Below the pieces are notes generated by a model. That model saw nothing but the letters and a program-made list of their open reading frames with translations, was not told the origin of the DNA and searched no databases. The position numbers and the translations under genes were made by a program. A stretch of DNA of 64,000 bases from Arabidopsis thaliana (taxonomy: Eukaryota > Streptophyta > Magnoliopsida > Brassicales > Brassicaceae): contig NC_003075.7 of NCBI RefSeq assembly GCF_000001735.4, positions 11,285,001 to 11,349,000 of the forward strand, written 5' to 3'. This document shows positions 11,384 to 23,587 of this stretch, piece after piece (within the stretch, counting starts at the first letter, position 1; each line of letters opens with the position of its first letter).

Positions 11384-11413
11384 GTTCGATTAACTGATTA
11401 ACCTGCAAATATC
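11384..11413 (+). other. 30-nt exon-like block between strong splice signals
   Basis: A pyrimidine-rich acceptor (ctattgttggttcttgcag) precedes and a consensus donor (gtaagt) follows this block. The block forms most of a hairpin with perfect 8-bp arms (TGCAGGTT at 11379-11386, AACCTGCA at 11400-11407). No flanking coding exons are evident, so it could belong to an unannotated non-coding transcript or be chance. Confidence 0.3.
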
Positions 11414-11788
11414 GTAAGTTTTATATGGACATTTCTTTTGCGACTCTTCATGTTAGAACTTAAATGAGAAACGTTTTTTCGTAGAGCGATAACCACTAGA
11501 CGTTCACTCGTCACGTCGTACCAAAATAGTGGGGGTGGATAGTTGAATCTTGAAAATACCAAGAGTTTACTATCTAACTACCAAAATGCTATCTTGCGGA
11601 TTTTCTGATATCCATCAAGTTGTTTCGAAATGTCATGGTGTTATTATATATTTAGGGTCGACCTAATTTAATGTTCACATACACTTGCCAATCATTTTTG
11701 ATGACCAGTTATCTTTTTGAGAGAGAGAAACCAAACAAAAATGAAACTAATTAGAAGAAAACAAATAAATTAATACCCCCTTGAGTAA

Positions 11789-11880
11789 ATCATCAAAACT
11801 AGTTAAAAATTTATTTAATTTAATTTGCATAATAGAAATCGTCAAAACTAATTATAATTTATTTAATTTAATTTGTATTC
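11789..11880. repeat. 49-bp imperfect tandem repeat
   Basis: Copy one starts at 11789 (atcatcaaaactagtta) and copy two at 11838 (atcgtcaaaactaatta). Both contain the block tttatttaatttaatttg. They differ by a few substitutions. Confidence 0.8.
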
Positions 11881-14800
11881 AAAGTTATAATTATCTGATT
11901 TGAAACAAAGTTTTTTTCTAAGACATCAACTAAAAAAATAGAAGGGAATGTTAAGAAGAGCCGTAAGACCGAGAACATCTCACATTCATGTTTTAAATGG
12001 ATATTTCGTGTAGGCGGCCAAGATATTAATTTGTTTATTAATGATTCACAACCCTATAAATAAAAGATACTAGTATAAGATTATATAGAGCATGTGACCT
12101 TTCCAATCTGTGTATATTAATGAACCAAGTATCCTCCTTATGCCCAAGGCACGTTTCCGATATATGTGGGTCACTTCTTATTTCTTGTCATGTTTTTAGT
12201 TCACACCGGATTTGCCAAATTGATCGAATACTAATCACGGCCTAAAAAATTCTATGTTCCCACTATAATATATAGATCATCTATTGCACAGGAAAGAAAA
12301 GATGAACAGAAACAATAGTTAAAGAAAAAAAAGATGAAGATTTTGTTCAAGCTAACTGCAACCCTAGTTTTCTGCTAAAGAAAAAAAGAAGAGAAGTAGA
12401 GAACTATATTTTATTAGAAATTAAGAAAGCTTTTGTACGATGCTCTTTTGTTTTTCTTTTCTTAAACCGTGGGAGTACATTCCAATTTTTTAAAATGTCT
12501 TTTTGTTCCAAATGAGAAAAAAAAAACTAATCTTCATATTACCACTAAACCACCACACCTGTAGTTACGATGTTCTCTTGGTGGTGTCGTGGAGAATTGA
12601 CGGAGATTGGGAGATTCCATTTCTAAGGACATGGTAATGATATCTTGACTGGTCTCAAGTGTCTAATTAATGGATATTAAATTTGAATTGATTGGTTATA
12701 TCAGATCGTAGGATTTTTTTTGGAGAAACTTAAAAATCAAGTCGTGGGTTACGCCGACAAAAAAAAATGTTGACAATGAAATCATGGGTTATTAATTAGA
12801 GAAAACAAAAAAAGACGTAAATATAGTTGAAACCACTAAACTTTTGATTAGAAATTTATGTTAAGAAAATGCTTTGATTTGTTTATTTGGTTCTTGTTCC
12901 TCCAAGTCTCTTCGTTCTACTCCTCAATATGCTTACATGATACATAATAAATTATAAATATAAAGAAATTCTGAGAATGGGTAGTTTTTAAGGAACAATT
13001 AGTACAAATTTTCAATCCATCGTAATTCAAGAAAACATAACTAAATTGTTTTTATGTGTGTTTAACTTCAGATATCACCAAATATAGATAGGGCTTATAG
13101 GCTAATGCATGATTTTTACTAATTTTTATTCCAGATTAAATTTAGAAAAGCCTTGTGTGAGTTATAGATGATAAAACAGAATAATAAAAATGAGATTTAT
13201 TAATAATATTATGATACAAAATCATGTAGAAATTCTTAACAATTTAAGTAAAAAATTTGAGCGCTATATATAGTGAAAGGAAGAATGTTCAAAAGATAGT
13301 GAACGAATATTTACAAAACTCGAAATGCAGTGATTTTTTTTTTCCATAATTCTGAGTGTCACAATTTCCATCCAGATTCAGTCAACGTTAATTAATATTA
13401 TTTCTTTTTCTTTTTTTGGTTAAGGTTTCGAACGAAATATATTATTTAATTTCTGTGCCGGAGAAATATTCGTCGAATCAGAAAACAATGCGTTTTCATA
13501 TATGTATTTAGGACGATATTTTTTTAGATGAGTGATAGAAAACTTGCGCTACCATGCAAATAAACTTAAATATAAAAAGTAGTAGAGCCTACATGCGAGA
13601 TTCTATGGGTTACATCAACATTATCATTGCAAACGATTGGACTTGTTTATCAATTTAGATTTCCGACAACTCATTTTCCTTCAACCACATTCAAATATCA
13701 ATTTTACAAACAAAAAATATGTTTGCAAAGTCAATAATTTTTTGGTGTTTTACAACTAAAGATTGATTTCTACTTGAAAAAAGTATTGTTACCGGATTGG
13801 TGTCGAAGTTTGCGTTATATGCAATTTCTTTAGCCTCCGTGTTATTTTCCAAACAAGCCGAGTCAATATTTCATAGCCTTTTAAGGCGGAAAACTTTCGA
13901 ACACAGAATGATCATTTCACTCCAGATTATAAAATTTAAAACGAAAAAAACAAAACTTTTTTGTTCAAAGAAGATTTGCTTGATTAGTCGTTTCCAATTC
14001 GAAAACCAAATTAATTTTCAAAATCTATGAAAATAGGTACTTTCTTATTTACAGTCTTACAATACCTAACCATAATCAAAATTGTAGTGAGAAGATTTGA
14101 ATCCTTAGTTCTCAAACCTTATGATGAAATTTATAACCACTGGATCATTATACATTGTCTACCAAAGGGAGTTTTGTAGGAAGATATATCAAGCTTAATA
14201 GAACAAATAAGATTGCCAATACTACTCAATAGAATGTGTTTTATGTCTCACAATATGTGTTTTTATTACTCGAATTTTCCTTTAAGCTTAAATGAGAGAG
14301 TTCAATATTGAAAAAATATATAATAAATTTAATATAATGTGAAGTTAAGTTTTGTGTAAAATATGTAAGTTCTAACTAACATCATATTTAATATATCTAG
14401 ATATGTTATCAATTATCTATTTTGTTTTTAAATTTGATACGTCCACTTTTACATATTTTGAAGGAAGTTTATAAGTTATTATTTTAATACGTTCTTTTTT
14501 ATATTTGAAAATAGTGAAATAAATAAATGTTAGAAATATATAATATTATTTTGTACACGCAACATATATTTTCTTTTTAGCTGAAACTGCGATAGGTGTT
14601 ATATATATTTTTCTCTTATTATGTGAATAATGATGAGGTCGTCAAGAAATAAATTTTTATATGTATGAATACTTTGTATACTTAGATCATATCAATAATC
14701 AAATTTTCTACAAAAAAAAAATTACATATCTTAAAAAAAGACTAAAAACAAATAAATGAAAGAAAAAAGAAACATAACATTATTAATTGGAGGCCTACTG

Positions 14801-15284
14801 GAGAAGTCGCGAGATCGAAACAGGATGGCCCACTATTGAGTATTGACTCTCTAGAGTTGTCAATTGAAATAAGTTTTTTTTTTTTCCTTTTTGGTGTCGA
14901 CAAAACCAATTAAAATAATTTCAAGTGGTCCTTCTCAAAATTTTGGGTAATTTGACTATGTTAGAAAATTAAAATTAATACAACATTTGCATTAAAAAGG
15001 AAATGCGGCAGTTTGAACTACAATTTGCAGTATTTATAAAACTAAGAAAATTTTGTAATTCGTTGATTCATTGTATATATATACTATATAGTCTTGTTCA
15101 GTCAAACAAAAAGTTTATTCGTTGACAAAAAAGAAGTGATCTAAAGATTCTGATTAGTTATATATGTTACTGTTGAAATAGTTAATTTCTTGGATTAAGT
15201 TTATTATTAGATTTATATAGTATTAGCTCAAGATTTGTAGATAATATAAGTTTGAGTTAATTCATATAATATATGAACTCAGCT

Positions 15285-15336
15285 AAGCTAGCTCATGAGA
15301 TTTTTAACAAAAAAAAAAAAAGCTAGCTCATGAGAT
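15285..15336. repeat. 17-bp direct repeat flanking an oligo(A) tail
   Basis: aagctagctcatgagat occurs at 15285-15301 and again at 15320-15336. The 18 bp between them are ttttaac followed by eleven A. The layout resembles a target-site duplication around a very short poly(A) insertion. Confidence 0.7.
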
Positions 15337-16073
15337 ATACACTAATAAATTGAGTTTAGGTGAGCGAATTTGGTCATTCTAACACCCTTCTCTTGAAGCA
15401 ATGTATAATTACACAGAATAGTGTTTGTGAAGTAGCTCTATACGTCATACTACACGTATTATAGAAAAAAACTCACAAAAAGATATTGTAGGATTAAGAT
15501 AAAGCGAGAGAAAGAACCCAGAAAAACTAAAGTCATATAAAGTAATTATACTGAATATGATCTGTGGACTAATCGGCAAAGTGCCTTCCTAGGCTTAGCT
15601 AGTTAAATCATCACTTTCTTGAATCACTATTTTCTTTAGTTATCCACGTCTAAGAAAAAAGCGTCGGTAATCCCTTAGGCACGTTTCCTTTTGGGAATGG
15701 ATGCAAGCAGCAAATTGCTCAAAGATCTTTATTTATTTTTATGACAGGAAGATTCTGCATAAAAACCTGAAATGATTTTCAAAGTCTATAAAATTTCTAA
15801 TATTATTACCATTTAAAAGTATATGTTAGACTCAAGTTGCCAAAAAAAAAAAAAAAAAAAAACGTTAAAGACATAAAATATGAGAATGAAGTGTTGTTGG
15901 TGCTAAATAAATAGGAAACAAAAAAAAAAAAAAACGAGTTGAGGAAATGCATGCATTGGAATAAATATTCATTGGATGATAACTTCAATATTATATTTTT
16001 GGTAGAGTTTTAAAAGTATATTTCATTATAACAATTTAAATAATTTTTTAAACATATGCATGACGGATGTTTT

Positions 16074-16076
<3 letters not shown>

Positions 16077-16119
<43 letters not shown>
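16077..16119. repeat. (TA)n microsatellite
   Basis: An unbroken TA dinucleotide run of about 43 bp. Confidence 0.95.
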
Positions 16120-16121
<2 letters not shown>

Positions 16122-17638
16122 TTTTTAATAACTAATTCATACGTATAAGAAAAAAAAACAAGTGAAACATATTCCATATTGTGTCACAACTCACAACATT
16201 TGGAGCTGAGCCAGACTTAACATGTTGATGTTCCGTTCACGATCTTATCTCTTTTACCTTCTTTTCGTGAAGTTGAAAACAAAGCAACATTTTTTTTTTG
16301 TTAAGGAACAAAGCAACATTTGGATAAAATGTTACTAGCAAAGCAATATTTATAAGAATTCTGTAACGCTTTGAGTTATCCATTACCATTAGTAAATTTA
16401 CACTTATTTTAGTAGAGAATTACAATGGGTCGGTATGCATCCTATCTTTATCAAAGTTAATGCAATTAAATTTGATTTTTTTTAGTATTACCACCATGTT
16501 TGTATAATTCGAAGTACTACGTACATGCATGCATTCACTGCATTTGTCAAAGACACAGACGCAAAAAAAAAAAATGTAAACGGTTTCAACTTTTGAATGT
16601 TGTTTGGTTTCGGGTTTGTATATATATATATATAGATGGGTTACTATTTACTAAATATGGTAAAAAGCTCATGCTTTCGTTGGTGTACAACAAATAATAA
16701 ACTAATTACCTCAGTGAAATAATACACATATAATATAAATAAATAATTATGTAAACATCGACAGTGCATATAATGAGAAAGCAAAGTAAAAGTCGTCGTG
16801 GTTCTTTTTCTTGGACCCCAAGCTTCTCTTGCTTCCATAAGTTCTCTTATTTTACTACCGCTTTTAAACTAATACGTACCAAACAATGCAACATAATGTT
16901 TCTTTTATTATTGGGTCTTATCCAGCGAAGGAAAAGGTACTGATTAGTCTGATTATTAATAATTGATTACAATAATAAAGCTAAATATATACTGTATATT
17001 ATTATAGTAGTAATAACAGTACAACATAGAAGCAAGTGAAAAACATGAGAAACGAAGGACGGTGTCCAGACAAGCAAATATTCAAACCTTTGAAAATGAA
17101 ACAACATCATGTTCTCCAAGACAGCCCCAACTTAATTTATTCTAATAATACCAAATTCATTAATCCCCATTATCGTATCTTGTCCACCATAGATATACAA
17201 ATATACACATTACCCATATCGCATTTTTCTAAAATCTTTTTGTATTTAATTTCTACATCTGTTACAAATATTTGACAGGTGAATTTTGATCTTAGAGAAT
17301 CAAATAAAAAAATAACATTACGATCTTAAGAGTACAAATACTTTGATTAGTAAACTATCCCATTTCCAACTACTAATTAGTTGCTACTCTTATTTTTAAC
17401 CCCCCCATATACTTATTTAGACGTTGCAAAAGAATGTGATGAATATACAAATGATGACTACTCATTAAATTGTACTCCCAATTAATGGTGAGTAATTAAC
17501 AATGTCGATGGGCGGCAAACAATATATTTTTTCTTTCAAATATTTGTTTTTTTTTTAATTGTCAACATGGTATGCTAAAAATCAAAATGTTAACAAATTG
17601 CACTCGTATGTAAATGCATATGCATATAGGTGGACGTG

Positions 17639-17646
17639 TATATAAA
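17639..17646 (+). promoter_or_regulatory. TATA box of GA2OX8
   Basis: TATATAAA lies 105 bp upstream of the GA2OX8 ATG, a normal distance for a plant core promoter plus a short leader. No start site was mapped, so this is inference from position and consensus. Confidence 0.55.
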
Positions 17647-17750
17647 TGTAAGAAATGTGTCTCTCCTCACAACACGTATTTTGATAACCTTCACTTCCCA
17701 TAATTCTCTCTAACTCATCACTCTTTTTCTTCTTCTGCATAGATCTTCTC

Positions 17751-20700
17751 ATGGATCCACCATTCAACGAAATATACAATAACCTTTTGTATAATCAGAT
17801 CACAAAGAAAGATAACGATGTTTCTGAAATACCCTTTAGCTTCTCAGTCACAGCCGTCGTCGAGGAGGTGGAGCTTCCTGTGATTGACGTCAGCCGTTTG
17901 ATTGATGGAGCCGAGGAGGAGAGAGAGAAATGTAAGGAAGCGATTGCGAGAGCTTCGAGGGAGTGGGGATTTTTTCAAGTGATAAACCATGGAATATCAA
18001 TGGATGTGTTGGAGAAGATGAGACAAGAGCAAATTAGGGTCTTTAGAGAGCCTTTTGACAAGAAAAGTAAGTCGGAGAAATTTTCCGCCGGGAGTTACCG
18101 GTGGGGAACGCCGTCAGCCACTTCTATCCGGCAGCTTTCTTGGTCAGAAGCTTTTCATGTTCCCATGACAGATATTTCTGACAACAAGGACTTTACTACT
18201 CTCAGGTACACAAATATTGTTATCAATTACATTTTTTTAGAATTAATTTACTTATTAAACTTAATTATTTGAAAAAATATGTGGAGAATTATCCCAATAA
18301 CAAGATGTAAATTAAAATACAACTTTACCTTTCTTTTGGTTAAGTTACCTTCTAAACAACTAGTGTTTTGAGGATTAGTAAGTAAATTTTAATGACATAT
18401 ATAATGATACAACTATAGTATTAATTAATATCAAGTTTTTGACTATAAGTAACACTATTTGCAAAGAAAATTAATTAATTAGTCAAAGATTAGACATGGG
18501 AGACAAACACAGTTTTTAATTCAGTATATGGTGGTTTTGAAGCATATAATAGAGTGTTGTCATTTATATTTAATTAATAATAGTTTTGGATATTTTAGAA
18601 ATTTAATCCTAGAAAATAAAGTTGTTGGGCATTGGGTCAAAGATTTATTCCCCATATCTCATGCGTTTCTATGTTTTCCATTTTTAATACTATTTTTGAA
18701 TACGTCTAATTTTGGGATAGCAAGTTGGCATGTGAAATACAATGAATAAATAAACAATATTAAGACTTTTCAAACAAAAATAAAATATTATGTATTTGGA
18801 AAATATATAAGAAATAAATCTTAACGTAGATTTTTTTTGTTTGTTAAAGAACAATCTTAAGATAGTTAATTAAACTCTAGCTAACTTTTTTTAAGATACC
18901 TCTAATGTTGTTATTTATTCTTTGATTCTTCGTATTCGTAGGAACTTCGTCAACTTCAAATTCTTTAACATGCTAGAAAATATAATGGACTTCTTAGAAT
19001 TAATATTCTGCATTAGCTGCGCCGCGGAATGATTTTTTTATGAAACAAACCTTTTTATTGTTATATATCCAAACAATCATCATTTTTTAGTAGTTGTTGT
19101 CAGATTTTTTCAATAGAAAATGGGATTTAGACCAACTGATGATTTTGGTCGGTTTTTGTCGGGAGAAATAATCGAAAACCATTAACCAACTCATGGTTCC
19201 GAAAAAAAAAACCCATCAACCAACTCATTAGAAGACATAAGTTGCTTTTCAAAACAATATATAAACATTATACTACGAGTCTGCGAACGTTTATATCTGA
19301 AAACTTTCAAACAATTAACACGCCTATACATAACTGGAATCAAACTAACCATTTTACATTTACAATATCTTAGTTATATCTCTTTTTTTTTTGTCCAAAA
19401 GAGATTATGTATCATAACTTTTTTCATATGTGTGTTCAATTAAGAATTTTTGAATAACCTTTACCAAAAAAAAAGAAAAGAATTTTCTCAAATAAAATTT
19501 TAGTTTACTCAGAACCTCTAAAAACAAGCTAGGTACGATCTAGAAACATATAGTACACACTATTTGTGTATAATACATAACTACAGTACTATATGGTGAG
19601 AAAAGAAAGGAAGAGTCACGAGAAAACTGTCTGTTTGGCAAATGAGGGATAATGGAAGGGAAGAAGAAGTACTCGGACATGCCAGGCTAGCTAGCTATAT
19701 ATAAATACACACGTATATAAATTATCTTGTGATCAGTGTGTACTAATGTGTGCTGGAATCTGTACACATTCTTATATGTACATATGTATTTGCATGCATG
19801 TGGTTGTCTTACACATCTTTATGCATTGTTTCAGCTTCTGTGCGTGTTTGTGTATGTGTGACCACATACCGTTGTTACTTTTCATAGTTGGCGTTCTCTT
19901 GATAAGTCACTGTTAGTGTGGCAATTTGACAATAAAATCTAAAATGTTATTAATTATAACACCCCAATTCAATATATATATATATACACATATAAGAAAA
20001 TGTATGTGGAAAGTTCAAACTATAATCCATGAGATAATAGAAATATAGATCCGAATTTTATTATGGTTTTACAGTGATCTAATATATTGTAGACAAAAAT
20101 GGTTTAGAAAACACTTGAATGCAAATGCCTAAAAAGGCTAAAACACATGCATCACCGATCATTTTGCTAAAATTTCAGTTGAAAATAAGATGCAATACTT
20201 TATTTTTAAAAAATAAAATTAGAGATGAATTTTTTTTGTATTAATTTTTTTTAATAACTTTTGATCCTTAATCTCTTTGAAAAAAACAAAACAAAACAAA
20301 ACATGTATAATCCCTTTATTACCGTCTGGTATTTATATATTAGACTGACCGGATTGTGGTATAGTCTTCCAAATGTCCAATACTTTCTAGACCGAGCTAA
20401 TCCAACCGGATGATAAAGTGAATAGAGTTCATCATTCAAATGTCAAATGAACTATAGTCTATATACATAGATGCATGCATATAAAGAGTATCCAAAAAGA
20501 GAAATAATATAGAAGACTCAAAATTGGAAAAAGGGTCCCATGTTCCTAACAGGTAGGAGATATCTCTATCATAGAGAAACAATGGATCGTACACGTACAC
20601 GTACATCTCCTCTCAACCTGATTCATACCCATTTTTCCTTCTCTACTCGTCCTTGATTTAGTCTCTTGGGACCCTTCTCCATTATATCTCACATGTCTCT

Positions 20701-21601
20701 CAAACTTCCTGCCATTTCACCTCCTTACATGTCAATTTGCTTCGATCACCTTAATTATATTATGGGCATGTTATAATGTTCTTATCTTCTAATTTGTTTC
20801 ACAGCTCAACAATGGAGAAATTTGCTTCGGAATCAGAGGCATTAGCATATATGTTGGCAGAGGTTCTTGCAGAAAAATCTGGACAAAATTCAAGTTTCTT
20901 CAAAGAAAACTGTGTGAGAAATACATGTTATCTAAGGATGAACCGATATCCACCTTGTCCCAAACCATCGGAGGTGTACGGATTAATGCCACACACGGAC
21001 AGTGATTTCCTCACAATCTTGTATCAAGATCAAGTCGGAGGACTCCAACTTATCAAAGACAATAGATGGATCGCTGTTAAACCTAATCCTAAAGCTCTCA
21101 TTATCAATATTGGTGACTTATTTCAGGTAATTGAGCTTTTATTATGTCATTCTACCATTACCATTATATCATTATCCGGAGCTTACAAATTAGTTTGGTA
21201 TTTTATGTTTTGATATGGTTTGGAAGGATTTAAACAATTTGTTCATACGCATGCATGATCAATAATTAAAAATGTGGATTTCTTATAAAGATAACATCTA
21301 AGGCAATGTATTAAAAATGTCTTTAAATTACTAGATTGTACTTATATATGTGTTTGGTTAGGCATGGAGCAATGGCATGTACAAAAGTGTTGAACACCGT
21401 GTGATGACGAACCCAAAGGTGGAGAGATTCTCAACGGCTTATTTTATGTGTCCATCATACGACGCCGTTATAGAGTGTTCAAGTGATCGTCCTGCTTATA
21501 GAAATTTCAGCTTCAGAGAATTCAGACAACAAGTTCAAGAAGATGTTAAGAAGTTTGGTTTTAAAGTTGGCCTTCCTAGGTTCCTTAATCACGTCTACTA
21601 A
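17751..21601 (+). CDS. GA2OX8: Gibberellin 2-oxidase, 2-oxoglutarate/Fe(II) dioxygenase (338 aa)
   Basis: Three exons: 17751-18205, 20805-21126 and 21362-21601, giving 338 residues. The N-terminal DIOX_N region (ELPVIDVSRLIDGAEE, REWGFFQVINHGI) is followed by the catalytic fold with Fe ligands H215 and D217 (PHTDSD) and H271 (VEHRV), and the 2-oxoglutarate arginine R281 in RFS. NRYPPCPKP is also typical. The family inactivates gibberellins by 2-beta hydroxylation; GA2OX8 belongs to the C20-GA group, acting on GA12/GA53 precursors in the cytosol. Intron 1 is about 2.6 kb, unusually long for the species, and contains many AT runs plus a TATA-like run near 19698. Identity (AT4G21200) is recalled; the oxygenase class is directly visible. 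Confidence 0.95.
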
Positions 21602-22001
21602 TTTATACACCCAAATTTTTATTTTTCCTTTATAATTTATTTTAGGTTTTATGATTTATTTGAATTGTTTTTGGTTTGATTTTTTCCATATAATTTATTT
21701 TTCATGTTTTTCCTTAAGAAATATATTGTTCCTCATTATCAAATTTAATTAAAATCGATTAGAAAACCAATTTTAAGTTACAGAGGAAAAAACTGAACTT
21801 TATTAATTTTGAATTGTACATTGCAAAAAAAAAAAAAAAACTCAATCCGATAAAAAGAGAAAAAAAAACTAATGAAAAATATTTGGCATTTGGTTTTATT
21901 TTATGTTATAAAAAAATGTCAGAAGATATTAGACGAAGGGTCACGATAAATAATTAGAAACAAAAAGAATTAAAAAAAAAAAAAAAAAAAAGAATAAAGA
22001 A
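21602..22001. other. GA2OX8 3' region and RP1 promoter
   Basis: This is a 400-bp AT-rich spacer between two plus-strand genes. It has oligo(A) runs near 21824 and a 19-nt A-rich tract (about 21973-21991) just before the RP1 start. No other feature stands out. Confidence 0.5.
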
Positions 22002-23587
22002 ATGGCTTTGCTCTCGGCGATGAAGTTGCAGGGACGTCCACCACCGATCTCGTCCAATCTCAACCCAAATTCCAAACCTGCAGGTTCGGATTCCGTTTCC
22101 TTAAACGCCTCCGAACCTGGCTCCGAACGGAAGCCTCGGAAATTCAGCTCACAGCTAAACCGCTGGAACAGAGCACGAACCTTAAGGTCTGGCGCGAAGC
22201 TGGACAGTACGATTACTAATGGATCAAACAATACGACCGGTCCGATGCGTCCGATCGAAAGTTCGAGTCGCACTGATGTTTCGACATTGGACAGCGACGT
22301 GTCATCATCAAGTAACGGAGTTAGCGAGGCGGATATGACGGCGGCGAAGTCGATTTACATAGTCTCTGACGGAACTGGATGGACGGCGGAACACGCCGTT
22401 AACGCTGCTTTGGGACAATTCGACTATTGCTTGGTCGACCGTGGTTGTCCCGTTAATACACATCTCTTCTCAGGGGTATTATCGTCTTTCATCTCTCTTG
22501 TCTCAATACTCATTTTTACTAAACCAAACCAAACGGGAATGAATTCGGTTTACAATTTAAATTTCCTTAATTGTTGAAATCGAACTTTAAACCGAATCCA
22601 ACCAAATGACAATTCCTACTAATTTCAGCTGAAAATGTCTGTAATTCAATTTAGCCGTTGTGAATCGGACCGAAATTATTTCTGTTTTCTTGAACCGGAA
22701 TAATTGATTCCGGTTATCTTAAACCGGAATTGAGTTAGTTTACTTGATTGGTTATTTGGTTTTTTGAAGATTGAAGATGGGGAGAAGTTAATGGAGATCA
22801 TAAAGCAAGCGGCAAGAGAAGGAGCAATGGTAATCTACACTTTAGCTGATCCATCAATGGCAGAAGCAACCATGAGAGCTTGCAAGCTATGGAAAATCCC
22901 ATCATTAGACATTCTTGGACCAATCACAGAGTCAATCTCCTCTCACTTAGGCACTAATCCTTCCGGTCTTTCACGTGGCATAACAAACTCATCTCTCAAC
23001 GAAGACTACTTCAAAAGAATCGAAGCTATCGAATTCACTATCAAACACGACGACGGTGCCTTGCCCGAGAATCTTGAAAAAGCTGACATTGTTCTTGTAG
23101 GTGTCTCTAGGACAGGGAAGACACCACTCTCGACTTACTTAGCTCAAAAGGGCTACAAAGTCTCTAACGTACCGATTGTGAACGGTGTTGATCTTCCCAA
23201 GACTTTGTTTGAGATCGACCCGAGAAAGGTTTTTGGTTTGATGATTAATCCATTGGTGTTGCAAGGGATAAGAGAGGCTAGAGCCAAGAGTCTTGGACTT
23301 GGTTCGAGTTTTAAGACTAAGTACTCTGAGTTAGGTTCTGTTAAAGAAGAGCTTGAGCTTGCCAAGAAAATCTTTGCAGAGAATCCGACTTGGCCAGTGA
23401 TTGGTAAGACTATATATATATGATCAAGAATTTAAGAGAATTTGACAAAGTTTAATCTTTCTATGAATTGTGTTGTTTTGCAGAAGTGACAGAGAGTGCA
23501 ATTGAGGAAACTGCGGCAGTGGTTTTAAGGCTTTACGATGAGAGACAAAGCAATAGAGCAATGCCTCGCATCTCTAAAAGCTACTAA
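22002..23587 (+). CDS. RP1: PPDK regulatory protein, bifunctional kinase/phosphatase (403 aa)
   Basis: Three exons: 22002-22475, 22770-23403 and 23484-23587, giving 403 residues. The first ~100 residues are Ser/Arg/Asn-rich and act as a chloroplast transit peptide and linker. The DUF299 kinase-phosphorylase core starts at [16 protein letters not shown] and has a P-loop-like GVSRTGKT at residues 269-276, followed by [14 protein letters not shown]. The enzyme phosphorylates the active-site threonine of pyruvate orthophosphate dikinase with ADP (inactivation in the dark) and removes it by phosphate-dependent cleavage (activation in light). From recall it is AT4G21210. The codon across the second intron is split G/AA. 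A shorter product is possible if intron 2 is retained, since the reading continues only a few codons to a stop. Confidence 0.95.

Larger units (their letters stand above)
10193..17638. other. Long AT-rich intergenic region, no confident gene
   Basis: This 7.4-kb stretch is much longer than a typical Arabidopsis spacer. I find no conserved protein. The longest ORF (10746-11069, 107 codons) has no recognisable domain. Visible items are a 30-nt exon-like block (11384-11413), a 49-bp imperfect tandem repeat (11789-11880), a 17-bp direct repeat around oligo(A) (15285-15336) and a TA microsatellite (16077-16119). Poly(A)/poly(T) runs are frequent (for example near 15840 and 15920). The right end is the promoter of GA2OX8. 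Decayed transposon sequence is possible but I cannot show it by eye. Confidence 0.6.

Noticed and set aside
16077..16119. TA run as a regulatory or replication element
   Set aside because: It is a plain dinucleotide microsatellite with nothing around it that supports a role.
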